Of a stretch of 64,000 bases of DNA, positions 28,500 through 37,851 are shown piece after piece (the stretch's first letter is position 1; the number at the start of each line of letters is the position of its first letter). Made by a program: the position numbers and the translations under genes. Origin of the DNA: an uncultured Clostridia bacterium (GTDB taxonomy: Bacteria; Bacillota; Clostridia; Oscillospirales; Ruminococcaceae); assembly GCA_947627005.1 (NCBI GenBank), contig CANQUJ010000002.1:62001-126000 (forward strand), given 5' to 3'. The notes beneath the pieces are model-generated. The model had not been told where the DNA came from. It did not search any database and saw only the letters and a program-made list of their open reading frames with translations.

Positions 28500-30178
28500 A
28501 AATTAACGCTCCCCTCTTTTTGCGCGGATAAAAGCTGCTCCTCCGCGTCTTTAAGTACGGTTTCGGTTATGTTGTCTCCTCCGAGAATACGCGCTATTTC
28601 AAGCCTTCTGCCCTCAAAGTCGAGCCGCTTGATCTCGGTCGTCGTTCTTTCCGGGCCGCTTTTCTTTTCGATGAGAATGTGGTCGTCGCCGACTATCGCA
28701 AGCTGCGCAAGGTGGGTTACGCAGATGACCTGCCTTTTGCGGGATATCTCTCTAAGTTTAACGCCGATTTTTTGCGCCGCCCTGCCGCTGACCCCGGAAT
28801 CTATCTCGTCGAAAATAAGGGTCGGGACTCCGTCCCTGTCCGCCAAAACGCTTTTCAGCGCGAGCATAATCCGCGAAAGCTCGCCCCCCGAGGCGATTTT
28901 TGCCATCGGCTTGGGCTCTTCGCCGCGGTTGGCGGAAATAAGAAATTCCACCGAATCCATTCCGCTTTGGGTGAGCTTTCCGCGCTCGATTTTGGTCTCT
29001 ATCCTAACGTCCGGCATATTTAAGAACCTAAGCTCGCCCTCTACCTCGGATTTGAATCTTTTCGCGGCTTCCGCCCTTAGTTTGCTAAGCTTTTCCGCCT
29101 TTTTAGATACCTCTGCGAGCAGCGCCTCTTTCTTATCGTTGAGCTTTTCAAGCTCGAATTCCGCGCCGCTTAAAAGCTCAAGCTCTGCTGCGGAGTCTTC
29201 GTAAAGCTTGATAACGTCGTCAAGGCCGGGCCCATAGCGGCGCTTTATCGCGTTAAGCTCGTCCCGCCTGTCCGAAAGCCGCCGATATTCCGAGTCGTCG
29301 ATTTCAAGCGAACCCGCAAGCCGCGAAAGCTCGTCCGCAATGTCCGAAAGCTCTATCCCGGCGGAATTTATTCTCTCGATAAGCGGCTTAAGCGCCGGCA
29401 TTATATCCTCGCACTCCGAAAGCTCCGCCCCGGCGCTCGATACCGCGCTTTCGGCCCCGCCCGATTCGTCGTCGCCGATTAAATATTCCGCCGCAGTCCG
29501 TATCGCGCGGGAAATCTCAACGGAATTTTCCAGAATATTGAATTTTTCTTCGACGGCCGCGTCTTCGCCGGGTTCAAGGTTAAGGGGCTCTATATCCCCG
29601 ACTATCGAGCGAAGATAGGCGGTTCGCTGCGCCTTTTCGCGCTCCGATCTATTCAGCTTTGATATCTCCCTCGCTGTCGCCTGAAGCTCGCGGAAGGAGG
29701 CCCTGTAATCTTCGATTATCTCTTCGTTTCGGGCGTAGCCGTCAAGAATGTCGAGGTGCTTTAGCGGGTCCAAAAGAACCTGGCTGTCGTGCTGGCCGTG
29801 AATGTTTATCAAAAGGTCGCCTATCTCTTTTATCGCCGAAACGCTTACCGCCCGCGAGTTTATCCTCGCCGAGCTCTTGCCGTCGACGGAGATCTCGCGA
29901 GATAAAATAAGCTCGTCCTCCGGGTCTATCCCTATCTCTTTGAGTTTATCATGAACTTCTCCCGGAACATCGTCGAAAACCGCGCTTATATAAGCCTTTT
30001 GCGCGCCCGCGCGGACTATATCCTTGGTGACTCTTCTTCCGAGCACGGCGTTTATTCCGCCGATAAGGATAGACTTTCCCGCGCCGGTTTCGCCGGTAAA
30101 GACGTTAAGCCTCGGCCCAAGGGCGACCGTCGCGTTTTCGATGACGGCGAGGTTTTCAATATGCAGTTCTTTCAGCAT
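28496..30178 (-). CDS. recN: DNA repair protein RecN
   Basis: This 560-aa SMC-like ATPase acts early in double-strand break repair. Walker A is FTGETGAGKSILIGG. The protein has two coiled-coil arms (about residues 150-370), then the ABC signature IASGGELSRIMLALK, Walker B PTLIFDEIDSGVSGRAAQ and the switch VTHLAQLA. It follows argR by 21 bases. The argR-recN adjacency is a classic Bacillota pairing. Confidence 0.97.
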   Translation of the reverse strand: MLKELHIENLAVIENATVALGPRLNVFTGETGAGKSILIGGINAVLGRRVTKDIVRAGAQKAYISAVFDDVPGEVHDKLKEIGIDPEDELILSREISVDGKSSARINSRAVSVSAIKEIGDLLINIHGQHDSQVLLDPLKHLDILDGYARNEEIIEDYRASFRELQATAREISKLNRSEREKAQRTAYLRSIVGDIEPLNLEPGEDAAVEEKFNILENSVEISRAIRTAAEYLIGDDESGGAESAVSSAGAELSECEDIMPALKPLIERINSAGIELSDIADELSRLAGSLEIDDSEYRRLSDRRDELNAIKRRYGPGLDDVIKLYEDSAAELELLSGAEFELEKLNDKKEALLAEVSKKAEKLSKLRAEAAKRFKSEVEGELRFLNMPDVRIETKIERGKLTQSGMDSVEFLISANRGEEPKPMAKIASGGELSRIMLALKSVLADRDGVPTLIFDEIDSGVSGRAAQKIGVKLREISRKRQVICVTHLAQLAIVGDDHILIEKKSGPERTTTEIKRLDFEGRRLEIARILGGDNITETVLKDAEEQLLSAQKEGSVNL

Positions 30179-30199
30179 ATCACTACCACCTTAAAAGGA

Positions 30200-30649
30200 T
30201 TACAGAAGCTTTTCAAACTCCCGAAGCATTTTCGCGGCGTCTTCTTCGGTTCTCATCAAAACGAAGATGGTGTCGTCCCCCGCCAAGGTCCCGACTATAT
30301 CGCCGTAACCCGCGGTATCAAGCCTTGCGCAGACGGCGTTGGCCATTCCGGAGTGGCATCTTACGACCACGGTGTTCATAGCTCTGTCGACCGCGTAAAC
30401 AGCGTCGGCAAAAACTCTCATCAGCCCGGATTTAGAGCCGCCCTCGTATTCGCTTCGAGGCAGAGAATATTTATAGCTTCCGCTCTCGCCCATGATTTTA
30501 ACGAGAGAAAGCTGCTTTATATCCCGCGAAACGGTCGCTTGGGTAACCGAGAAGCCGCGTTCCAAAAGAAGCGCCTGCAAAGTCTCCTGCGTGTCGACCT
30601 CGTAGTGAGCAACTATGTCGAGTATCGCCTTTTTTCTGTCGCTTTTCAT
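30200..30649 (-). CDS. argR: arginine repressor ArgR/AhrC
   Basis: This 149-aa protein represses arginine biosynthesis and activates arginine catabolism in the family. The N-terminal winged helix includes QETLQALLLERGFSVTQATV and SRDIKQLSLVKI. The C-terminal oligomerisation and arginine-binding domain ends with VGTLAGDDTIFVLMRTEEDA, containing the Gly-Asp-Asp arginine site. It lies 1 base after nadK. No arg biosynthesis genes are in the window. Confidence 0.96.
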   Translation of the reverse strand: MKSDRKKAILDIVAHYEVDTQETLQALLLERGFSVTQATVSRDIKQLSLVKIMGESGSYKYSLPRSEYEGGSKSGLMRVFADAVYAVDRAMNTVVVRCHSGMANAVCARLDTAGYGDIVGTLAGDDTIFVLMRTEEDAAKMLREFEKLL

Positions 30650-30650
30650 T

Positions 30651-31526
30651 TTATTTCGTCTCCTCGCTCTGTTTCGCGGGCTGCATAAGCTTTCTGCTTA
30701 CTGCCCTAAAGTAGCCGCCTCCGCGGATATCTATAAGCTTAAGCCGCTTTTCGCTGCGGCGAATGAAAACCCTGTCGCCTTCAGAAAGAAGGACCGGCGG
30801 CCGGCCGTCTATACATAAAGAGACCTCGCAGCCCTTGTCCGCCTTGAATCTAACCTCTACAAGCTTTTCGGGAGAGAAGAGCATAGTTCTCGCAAACAGC
30901 GAATGTGGGCAGATCTGCGTAAACTCGATGCAGTCGAGCGTCGGCTCGATAAGCGGGCCTCCGGCCGAAAGCGAATAGGCCGAGGCGCCGGTAGGGGTCG
31001 AGAAAATAAGCCCGTCGGCCCTTAACGACGACACCGTCTGACCGTCGGCCAAAACGGTAAAGTCGTGGATACCGCTGCCGTAGCCGCTTGTTACGACGGC
31101 CTCGTTCAGCGCGGTGTATGAGCTCTTATTTCCGGCGGAATCAATGACCTCGGCCTCGAGCATCATTCTCTCGTCGACCTGATAATCGCCATTTATAAGC
31201 GCTTCGAGAAGGTTAAGCTCTCCGAGCTCGAGGGTCGCCATAAACCCGAGCCGCCCGCAGTTTATTCCCAAAAGCTCTTTTTTATGCTCCGAGGCGAGCC
31301 TCGCGCACTTCAAAATCGTTCCGTCGCCGCCGACCGATATCATCACGTCGCAGAGCGAAGCGGCCTCGTCCGGGTCTTTAAATACGCAGCCCTCGGCGGA
31401 AATCGCGCCCTCGCAATATTTCGGGAGCAAGACCCCGCAGCCGAAGCCGCGCAGCAGCTTGCAGGCCGCTTCGGTGGCGTCGCGAGAGTGGGTCTTTTCA
31501 AAATTGGGATAGATGAAAACCTTCAA
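30651..31526 (-). CDS. nadK: NAD kinase
   Basis: This 291-aa enzyme phosphorylates NAD to NADP. The catalytic GGDGTILKCARL motif and the LGINCGRLGFMA block are present, with the later YSLSAGGPLIEPTLD signature and the NE block in TALNEAVVTSG. It overlaps tlyA by 4 bases. The tlyA-nadK-argR-recN order is conserved in Clostridia. NADP supply is a general housekeeping role. Confidence 0.96.
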   Translation of the reverse strand: MKVFIYPNFEKTHSRDATEAACKLLRGFGCGVLLPKYCEGAISAEGCVFKDPDEAASLCDVMISVGGDGTILKCARLASEHKKELLGINCGRLGFMATLELGELNLLEALINGDYQVDERMMLEAEVIDSAGNKSSYTALNEAVVTSGYGSGIHDFTVLADGQTVSSLRADGLIFSTPTGASAYSLSAGGPLIEPTLDCIEFTQICPHSLFARTMLFSPEKLVEVRFKADKGCEVSLCIDGRPPVLLSEGDRVFIRRSEKRLKLIDIRGGGYFRAVSRKLMQPAKQSEETK

Positions 31527-32332
31527 ATTTCCGCCGCTCCTTTCAATAGCGATTCCGCGCGTTCGCAGATCACGTCAAAATCCTTCGGCTGCGCCGTAAA
31601 GCCGTTTTGCTTTACAAGGCAGGCCAAAAATTCTATGTTGCCGTCGCCGCCTTTAATCGGCGAGGGAATTATATCTTTCACCTCGAAGCCTATCGAGGAA
31701 TAATACCCGCAGAGGCTTTTCAAGACTTCAATCCGCACCTTCGGGCTTTTGACTATCCCGCCCTTAGAGAGGTTTTTCTTCCCGGCCTCAAACTGCGGCT
31801 TTATAAGCAAAACCGCGCTTTTGCCGATATCCAAGACCCTTTTTGCGGCCTCCGCCGCGAACCTTGACGATATAAACGAAAGATCGGCGCAGACGAAATC
31901 TATCGGGTCGGCAAACATCTCGGGGCTTATGTCTTTGACGTTCACGCCCTCGAGGCTTACGACCCTTCCGTCCGCCCTAAGCTTTTCGGCGAGCTGATCA
32001 TGCCCGACGTCCACGGCGTAGACCTTTTTTGCGCCGCTTTGAAGCATACAGTCGGTAAATCCGCCGGTCGAAGCGCCTATATCAAGGCAGACGAGCCCGC
32101 GCAGATCAAGCCCGAAGGCGGATATCGCGCGCTCTAATTTAAGCCCGCCGCGCCCGACGTATTTCAAGGTTTCGCCTACGACGGCGATTTTATCCTCTTC
32201 CGACACGGCCTCGGAGGGCTTTTGCGCCGCCCTGCCGTTTACTTCTACAAGCCCGCCGAGGATATATTCCTTTGCCCTCTCTCTGCTTTGGGCGAGCGAG
32301 CGACGAACAAGCTCGGAATCGAGGCGGGTCAT
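31523..32332 (-). CDS. tlyA: TlyA-family rRNA 2'-O-methyltransferase
   Basis: This 269-aa protein has an N-terminal S4 RNA-binding domain (MTRLDSELVRRSLAQSRERA, then YILGGLVEVNGR) and an FtsJ-like methyltransferase domain. The SAM motif is CLDIGASTGGFTDCMLQSGA, and later blocks are VCADLSFISSR and LLIKPQFEAG, supplying the K-D-K-E-type catalytic residues. TlyA homologues methylate ribose positions in 16S and/or 23S rRNA; the hemolysin label is historical. It overlaps both dxs and nadK by 4 bases. Confidence 0.94.
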   Translation of the reverse strand: MTRLDSELVRRSLAQSRERAKEYILGGLVEVNGRAAQKPSEAVSEEDKIAVVGETLKYVGRGGLKLERAISAFGLDLRGLVCLDIGASTGGFTDCMLQSGAKKVYAVDVGHDQLAEKLRADGRVVSLEGVNVKDISPEMFADPIDFVCADLSFISSRFAAEAAKRVLDIGKSAVLLIKPQFEAGKKNLSKGGIVKSPKVRIEVLKSLCGYYSSIGFEVKDIIPSPIKGGDGNIEFLACLVKQNGFTAQPKDFDVICERAESLLKGAAEI

Positions 32333-34137
32333 TTCGCTCCCCCGACTTTTTCGATTATGCGGTCTTTGGATAATCCGTAAAGGTCAAAAGCTTCACAGAC
32401 GGACATAGTCGGTATAAAGCCGTCGATCGCGGTGCAGTCGGCGCTCGGAAACTCCGCCCTGATTTTCTCGCCGACAGAGCCCTCACGCGAGGTCTCTTCA
32501 AATACGAACACCCGGCGGTATTTCTTTATGATTTCGACGGCTTCGCTCTGTAAAGGGAATATCCTTGTCAGCCTCAGCATATCGCAGCCGAGGGCTTCTG
32601 CGGCGCTGTTAGCCTCGATAGCCGCCCTGCCGTATGAAACCAAAAGGGTATCCGAGCCGCGCTCGGTCAAAGAGTATTCGACGGTGGGCTCAAGTTCGTC
32701 CGCGCAGTCCCCGCTTTTGGACATTCTTATGAACACCGCGCCGGAATCCTCGTAAAGCGCCTTTTTAAGGCAGAGCCGCATCTCTGCAAAACTCGCCGGA
32801 GAATATATCGTAACGTTCGGGATAGTGGTCAAAAACGGAATGTCGAAGACGCCCTGGTGGGTCTCGCCGTCGCCGCCGACTATTCCGGAGTTGCAGACCC
32901 CGAAGACGGCGTGAAGCCCGCCGATTGAGAGGTCGTGAATTATTTCGTCATAGGAGCGCTGCAAGAATGAGGAATACACCGAGAAGACCGGAAGCTTGCC
33001 CATCGCGGCAAGCCCCGCAGCGAAGGAGACCGCGTGTTCCTCGGCGATTCCGACGTCGAACAGGCGGGATTTAAGGCTTCCGTTAAAGTGGTTAAGCCCG
33101 GTGCCGTATTTCATCGCGGCGGTTATCGCGACGATTCTGTCGTCGCTTTGGGCGAGCCTTGCAAGCTCGGCGCCGAATTCGTCAGAAAACGTGGGCTCGA
33201 CCTTCGGCTTTTCGCCGGTCTCTATTTTAAATTCGGTGACTCCGTGGTATTCCCCCGGCATCTCTTCGGCCGGCTTATAGCCCTTGCCCTTGACGGTGTT
33301 GACCTGTATCAGAACCGGCCCGCCCATCTCTTTCGCCGACTTCAACGCGGCCTCTAATTTAACGAGGTTGTGGCCGTCAACCGGGCCGATAAACTCAAAT
33401 CCGAAATCCTCGAAAATGGTGCTGTGAATGAGCTTTTCTTTAAGGCCGTCTTTAGAGGCACTGATGAACCTGCTGATACCTCCGCCGACCACCGGGATAG
33501 AGCCCAAGAATTTTTTCGCGCCGGTTTTAAGCTTTTTATAACTATATTGCGTTCGAAGCTCCGAAAGATACGCCGCGACTCCGCCGATATTTTTGGAAAT
33601 AGACATCTCGTTGTAATTCAAAATAACGATGATGTTCGCGCCGCTGCGGCCGGCGTTGTTAAGCCCCTCGAATGCCAAACCGCCGGTAAGCGCGCCGTCG
33701 CCGATAACGGCTATCGCGCTGTGATCGTCGCCCGAAAGCTTCATCGCCTGCGCCATTCCGAGGGCGATCGAGATCGAATTAGAGCTGTGCCCGCTTATGC
33801 AGGCGTCATGCTCCGATTCTAACGGGCGGGTAAAGCCGGCAATGCCGCCCTTTTTTCTTAAAGTCGAAAAGCTGCGGTATCTGCCGGTCAAAAGCTTGTG
33901 GGCGTAGCTTTGGTGTCCGACGTCGAAGACGATTTTGTCCTTCGGAGAGTCGAAGACCTTATGTATGGCGACGGTAAGCTCTACCGCGCCGAGATTCGAG
34001 CTTAAATGCCCGCCGTTTTTAGAGACGGTTTCTATGATTTTTTCGCGGATCTCGCGGCAAAGCTCTTCTTCCTGCTTAAGCGATAGGGTTTTAAGGTCCC
34101 GCGGGAGGTCGAGCCGAGAGAGAAGCTTATATTTCAT
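32329..34137 (-). CDS. dxs: 1-deoxy-D-xylulose-5-phosphate synthase
   Basis: Dxs condenses pyruvate and glyceraldehyde-3-phosphate, the first step of the MEP isoprenoid pathway. The 602-aa protein has the thiamine diphosphate motif GDGALTGGLAFEGLNNAG, the FDVGHQSYAHKLLTGR and SGHSSNSIS blocks, and the cofactor-activating Glu in VGIAEEHAVSFAAGLA. It lies 22 bases after the prenyltransferase gene ispA, so precursor and chain-elongation steps are encoded together. Confidence 0.97.
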   Translation of the reverse strand: MKYKLLSRLDLPRDLKTLSLKQEEELCREIREKIIETVSKNGGHLSSNLGAVELTVAIHKVFDSPKDKIVFDVGHQSYAHKLLTGRYRSFSTLRKKGGIAGFTRPLESEHDACISGHSSNSISIALGMAQAMKLSGDDHSAIAVIGDGALTGGLAFEGLNNAGRSGANIIVILNYNEMSISKNIGGVAAYLSELRTQYSYKKLKTGAKKFLGSIPVVGGGISRFISASKDGLKEKLIHSTIFEDFGFEFIGPVDGHNLVKLEAALKSAKEMGGPVLIQVNTVKGKGYKPAEEMPGEYHGVTEFKIETGEKPKVEPTFSDEFGAELARLAQSDDRIVAITAAMKYGTGLNHFNGSLKSRLFDVGIAEEHAVSFAAGLAAMGKLPVFSVYSSFLQRSYDEIIHDLSIGGLHAVFGVCNSGIVGGDGETHQGVFDIPFLTTIPNVTIYSPASFAEMRLCLKKALYEDSGAVFIRMSKSGDCADELEPTVEYSLTERGSDTLLVSYGRAAIEANSAAEALGCDMLRLTRIFPLQSEAVEIIKKYRRVFVFEETSREGSVGEKIRAEFPSADCTAIDGFIPTMSVCEAFDLYGLSKDRIIEKVGGAK

Positions 34138-34159
34138 AAAAAATCACATTCTTTTCAGA

Positions 34160-35071
34160 TTATTTCTTTCTTTCCGCAAGAGAAAGAGCAAATTCACATA
34201 AAAGCTCGCTTTTAGGGTATTCGGAGATTGCGCGGGCGGCGCTTTCGCTAAGTCTTCGAGCTTCGTTAAGAGCTCCGTCTATCCCCAAAACGTCGGCAAA
34301 GGTCGCTTTGTTGCGCTCGCTGTCGCTTCCTATCGGCTTGCCGAGGGTAGTTTGGTCCGAGGTCACGTCCAGAACGTCGTCGACTATCTGGAACGCGAGG
34401 CCGATATTTTCGGCGTATTCCGCGGTTTTTTCAAGGGCTTTTTCGTCAGCCTCCGCCATAACCGCCCCGAAAAGGCATGCGGCCTTTAAAAGACAGCCGG
34501 TCTTAAGGTTCGACATTTTTCGCAGAAAAGCTTCGTCGACCCCTTCGGTTCGGTCCTCGGACCACAGATCGAGGGTCTGCCCCGCAATCATTCCCCTGCT
34601 TCCGGCGGCGAGGATATTTATAAGCTTGATTGCAACTTCCGGCTTAAGCTTTTTGTCCTCCGACATCTGCGAGAGAATCTCAAACGGCAGAAGCGCAAGG
34701 CCGTCGCCCGCCAAAAGGCCGATATCCGCGCCGAATTTTGCGTGGGTCGCGGGCTTTCCTCTGCGAAAATCGTCGTTGTCCATCTCGGGCATATCGTCGT
34801 GAATCAAAGAAAAGGTGTGTATCATCTCTAACGCGCAGGCGGCCTCGAACACGAAATCAGGCGCCTCCGCCGACTGTGAAAACAGCTTGTAAAATTCAAC
34901 AGCCAAAACCGGTCTTATCCTCTTTCCGCCGGCAGAAAGCGCGTAAGCCTCGGCCTCGGCGGTCTTATTCTCCGGAAAATCGTCGGAAAATTTCAGCTGC
35001 GGGAAGCTTGTTAAAAAGGCTTCTATCCTTTTTGCGTCTTCGGCGATGATCTCGGAATTAGGCTTATTCAT
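34160..35071 (-). CDS. ispA: farnesyl/geranyl-type polyprenyl diphosphate synthase
   Basis: This 303-aa trans-prenyltransferase builds C15 (or C10-C20) diphosphates from IPP and DMAPP. The first aspartate-rich motif is LIHDDMPEMDNDDFRRGKPA and the second is FQIVDDVLDVTSD. SAGGKRIRPVLAVEFYKL is the IPP-binding block. It overlaps xseB by 8 bases. Product chain length cannot be fixed from sequence, but position next to xseB and dxs matches B. subtilis ispA. Confidence 0.95.
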   Translation of the reverse strand: MNKPNSEIIAEDAKRIEAFLTSFPQLKFSDDFPENKTAEAEAYALSAGGKRIRPVLAVEFYKLFSQSAEAPDFVFEAACALEMIHTFSLIHDDMPEMDNDDFRRGKPATHAKFGADIGLLAGDGLALLPFEILSQMSEDKKLKPEVAIKLINILAAGSRGMIAGQTLDLWSEDRTEGVDEAFLRKMSNLKTGCLLKAACLFGAVMAEADEKALEKTAEYAENIGLAFQIVDDVLDVTSDQTTLGKPIGSDSERNKATFADVLGIDGALNEARRLSESAARAISEYPKSELLCEFALSLAERKK

Positions 35072-35252
35072 TTTTCTTGCCCTCGCTTATCGCCGAGGCG
35101 AACCCCGCCAAAAGCCCCTCGCACTTGTTTGCAAGCTCTACGCCCTCTTTATAAAGGGCGGCGGTCTCTTCAAGAGTGGTGTTTTCGTCTTTAAGCCTGT
35201 CGCATATCTCGCGCAGGCGCTTTATCGCTTCTTCATACTTCATTTTCATCAC
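35064..35252 (-). CDS. xseB: exodeoxyribonuclease VII small subunit
   Basis: XseB is the 62-aa helical partner of XseA in exonuclease VII, which degrades single-stranded DNA. The sequence KYEEAIKRLREICDRLKD followed by LEETAALYKEGVELANKCE is the family pattern. The start may be GTG, ATG or the second ATG within the first four codons; AAGGA lies about 8 bases before the GTG. It overlaps xseA by 20 bases. Confidence 0.95.
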   Translation of the reverse strand: MMKMKYEEAIKRLREICDRLKDENTTLEETAALYKEGVELANKCEGLLAGFASAISEGKKNE

Positions 35253-36447
35253 CGATTATCCTTTTGACTTCCGCCTCGGCGCTTCCGCCCCGCATGGCGA
35301 TCTCTATATTCATTCCCGAAGACAGCTTATCGACCGACGAAACTATCCCGCCGTCTTTGTAGATAAGCGCGTATCCCCGCGACAAAACGTTTTTCGGGTT
35401 AAGGCTTTCGAGCATATCTTTAAGCCCCGAAAGCTCGATCTTTGAAAGCTCTTCCCGCCTTTCGGCAAGCCTTTTTAAGGATTCTTTTATATCCGAAAGC
35501 TCTTTTCTTCGGGATTCGAGACGGCTTTTTACCGAAAACGCCGAAAGCGCGTATTTGTATCTTAAAAGCTTTTCTTCAAAGGCCTTCGCCCTCGCGCTCG
35601 CAAGGCTTGAAAGCGTTCGCTTTATCGCTTCGATTTCCGAGATCATCTCGAAAATATCCGGCGTGGCGAGCATGGCTGCAGCCGAAGGGGTCGGCGCTCT
35701 AAGGTCTGCGGCGAGGTCGCAAAGGGTTCTGTCGATCTCATGCCCCACCGCCGAGATGACCGGAGTTTTGCAGGCGCTTACCGCAAGGGTGACGAGCTCG
35801 GTGTTAAAGGCCGAAAGGTCTTCCGAAGATCCCCCTCCTCGGGTCAAAATAATAACGTCCGCGCCGCTTTCGTCGGCGGATTTTAAGGCCGAGGCGAGGC
35901 TTTCGGGGGCCTCCGCCCCCTGAACCGCGGCGGGAAAAAGCTTTATTTTCGCTATCGGATATCTCTTTGATACGACGCTTTCGACGTCGTGGACGGCGGC
36001 GCCGGTCGGAGAAGTCACCACAGCTATCTCTTCCGGGTAGCGGGGTATCGGCTTTTTCGGCGCGTCGAATATCCCGAGCTTTGAAAGCTTTTCGGCGAGC
36101 TTTAAATAGGCCAGATACGCGCCGCCCTCGCCGTCCGGGACGAGCTGCGAGACGATAAGCTGATAGATTCCGTCCCGCTCATAGACTTCGGCGTTGCCGT
36201 ATGCGACCACCGAGAGGCCGTCGAACGGAGAAAACCTTAGTTTAGCGGCGCTTGAAGAGAACATCACCGCGCGGATAACCGAGCTTTCGTCGCAGAGCGA
36301 GAAATATATATGCCCCGAGCGGGAATTTATCGAAAGGTTCGATATCTCGCCCTTAACGGCGACCCCGCGAAGCTTAGGGTCGTTTTTAAGCTTCAAAGAA
36401 ATGTATGTGTTGATTTGCGAAACCGAAAGAATTGAGCTCACATGCAA
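35233..36447 (-). CDS. xseA: exodeoxyribonuclease VII large subunit
   Basis: This 404-aa protein is the catalytic subunit of exonuclease VII. It has the N-terminal OB fold (SVSQINTYISLKLKNDPKL; VKGEISNLSINSRSGHIYFS), then the nuclease core with VVTSPTGAAVHD, ILTRGGGSSEDLSAFN and GHEIDRTLCDLAADLRAPTP, and a C-terminal coiled coil. It overlaps the M22/TsaD-like gene by 10 bases and xseB by 20. Confidence 0.96.
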   Translation of the reverse strand: MHVSSILSVSQINTYISLKLKNDPKLRGVAVKGEISNLSINSRSGHIYFSLCDESSVIRAVMFSSSAAKLRFSPFDGLSVVAYGNAEVYERDGIYQLIVSQLVPDGEGGAYLAYLKLAEKLSKLGIFDAPKKPIPRYPEEIAVVTSPTGAAVHDVESVVSKRYPIAKIKLFPAAVQGAEAPESLASALKSADESGADVIILTRGGGSSEDLSAFNTELVTLAVSACKTPVISAVGHEIDRTLCDLAADLRAPTPSAAAMLATPDIFEMISEIEAIKRTLSSLASARAKAFEEKLLRYKYALSAFSVKSRLESRRKELSDIKESLKRLAERREELSKIELSGLKDMLESLNPKNVLSRGYALIYKDGGIVSSVDKLSSGMNIEIAMRGGSAEAEVKRIIGDENEV

Positions 36448-37373
36448 CCGTCCTTTATTGAGGCGAAAACCGCCAAGCCGCAGGCATTGTCCGCCGAGAA
36501 AGCCGGTTCGGCGAAATATGCCGAATCGAACCGTCTTTGAACCGTTTCTTTGATGACGCCGTTCGACATGACCCCGCCGGCAAAAACCATAGGAAGACTT
36601 CCGAACTGCCCGAGGGCGTATTCGGCGGTTTTAAGGATAGCGGCTTCGATATATTTTATGCAAAACAGCGCGATATCGCAGCCCAGTTCGCCGTCTTTAA
36701 GCATTTTCGCGCAGATATTTTCGATCCCCGAAAGGCTGCAATTTCCGCCGCGCATCGCGGGCTTTATCTTGAATTTGCGGTCCGATTCCTTCGCGAGCGC
36801 TTCAAGCCCCGGCCCGCAGGGAAACTTCAGCCCGAGCATAAGGCCGACCCGATCTACCGCCTGCCCCGCCTTTAAATCTAAAGAAGAAGCGATCTCGCGG
36901 CAGACTATGATCTCTTCATCGTCCGGCTGAACCAAAAGGCAGTCTGTCGTTCCGCCGCTTATGTGAAAGGCGATAAACGGCTTGTCCGCTTTTAATAAAT
37001 CAAGCTTTCCGCAGGAATAGAGCGCGGCTAAAATGTGCCCGACTTGGTGCGAGGTCTTATAAAGCGGCGCGCCGCAAAGCGCAGAAAGGCTTCGCGCGGT
37101 CCCCTCTCCGACCGAAAAGCAGGGCATATACGACCCCTCGATGTTCCGCGGGCGATAGGATACCCCGATCGCCTTAACGCTTCGGTTCGGCAATATTTCC
37201 TCTAAAAGCTCCGGCAGAGCGCGGGTGTGATGAAAAACCGCGTCGGACTGCCTCAATCCCTTTTCGCCATCTTTGACCGGAAGCGGGCGCTTAAGGCTTT
37301 CGATTTTATCGCCGTTTAAAATTGCGGCGGAGGTGGTGTAGTTAGAGGTGTCTATCCCCAGATAGTCATTCAT
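36438..37373 (-). CDS. TsaD-like (peptidase M22 / Kae1) paralogue
   Basis: This 311-aa ASKHA-fold protein resembles TsaD, the catalytic subunit of tRNA t6A37 synthesis, but is a divergent paralogue. Visible motifs are LGIDTSNYTTSAAI, the metal-binding pair TSHQVGHILAAL (H-x3-H, TsaD usually HxEGH), HISGGTTDCLL, DLKAGQAVDRVGLMLGL, FAGGVMSNGV and SADNACGLAVF. It lies between nusB (8-base overlap) and xseA (10-base overlap), where Bacillus has folD. Sua5/TsaC is encoded at 58.7 kb, but true TsaD/B/E are not in view, so the role here is unknown. Confidence 0.82.
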   Translation of the reverse strand: MNDYLGIDTSNYTTSAAILNGDKIESLKRPLPVKDGEKGLRQSDAVFHHTRALPELLEEILPNRSVKAIGVSYRPRNIEGSYMPCFSVGEGTARSLSALCGAPLYKTSHQVGHILAALYSCGKLDLLKADKPFIAFHISGGTTDCLLVQPDDEEIIVCREIASSLDLKAGQAVDRVGLMLGLKFPCGPGLEALAKESDRKFKIKPAMRGGNCSLSGIENICAKMLKDGELGCDIALFCIKYIEAAILKTAEYALGQFGSLPMVFAGGVMSNGVIKETVQRRFDSAYFAEPAFSADNACGLAVFASIKDGCM

Positions 37374-37779
37374 CGGCTTTAAGGCTTCTTGTAAACGAGC
37401 CGAGAACGCCGTTTACGAATTTAACGTCGCTCTCCTGCGCATAGGCTTTGGCAAGGCCGACCGCTTCGTCGACCACGGCGTTTACCGGGACCTTGTCTTT
37501 TCTGTATAAAATCTCGAATACCGCGAGGCGAAGGATAGCAAGGTTTACCCGGGGAATACGGTCTATCGAGCGCTTTTTGCTGAACTGCGAGATAATGCCG
37601 TCAAGCTCGCCCGAGCGCTCTATAACTTCGTTTGCGGTCGATTCGATCTCTTCGCTGCATTTATACTCGAAGTCTTCTTCATGAAGGGTTATAAGCTCGG
37701 ATACCGATTCCTCGCGAAACATCTTTTCGTAGATGAGAAGAAATTCCGATTCCCTAACTTCGTGTCTTGTCAGACCCAT
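37366..37779 (-). CDS. nusB: transcription antitermination factor NusB
   Basis: This 137-aa all-helical protein joins NusE/S10 at boxA sites in rRNA operons. Family blocks visible are the N-terminal RESEFLLIYEKMF, the core IPRVNLAILRLAVFEILY and the C-terminal VPVNAVVDEAVGLAKAY followed by KFVNGVLGSF. It starts the long cluster and overlaps the next gene by 8 bases. The Asp23-nusB order is conserved in Bacillota. Confidence 0.95.
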   Translation of the reverse strand: MGLTRHEVRESEFLLIYEKMFREESVSELITLHEEDFEYKCSEEIESTANEVIERSGELDGIISQFSKKRSIDRIPRVNLAILRLAVFEILYRKDKVPVNAVVDEAVGLAKAYAQESDVKFVNGVLGSFTRSLKADE

Positions 37780-37822
37780 AGTTTTTAACCATTCCTTAAT
37801 TTTATTTTAAAGCAGCCGAGGC

Positions 37823-37840
37823 CAAGCGGAGACCCGCTTG
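37823..37840 (-). terminator. weak hairpin between the Asp23 gene and nusB
   Basis: CAAGCGG and CCGCTTG pair around a 4-base loop, extendable by GU pairs. The U-run after it on the minus strand is poor (CTTTAAAATAAA), so it may only reduce read-through from the Asp23 gene into nusB. Confidence 0.35.
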
Positions 37841-37851
37841 ACCCAAGCTTT

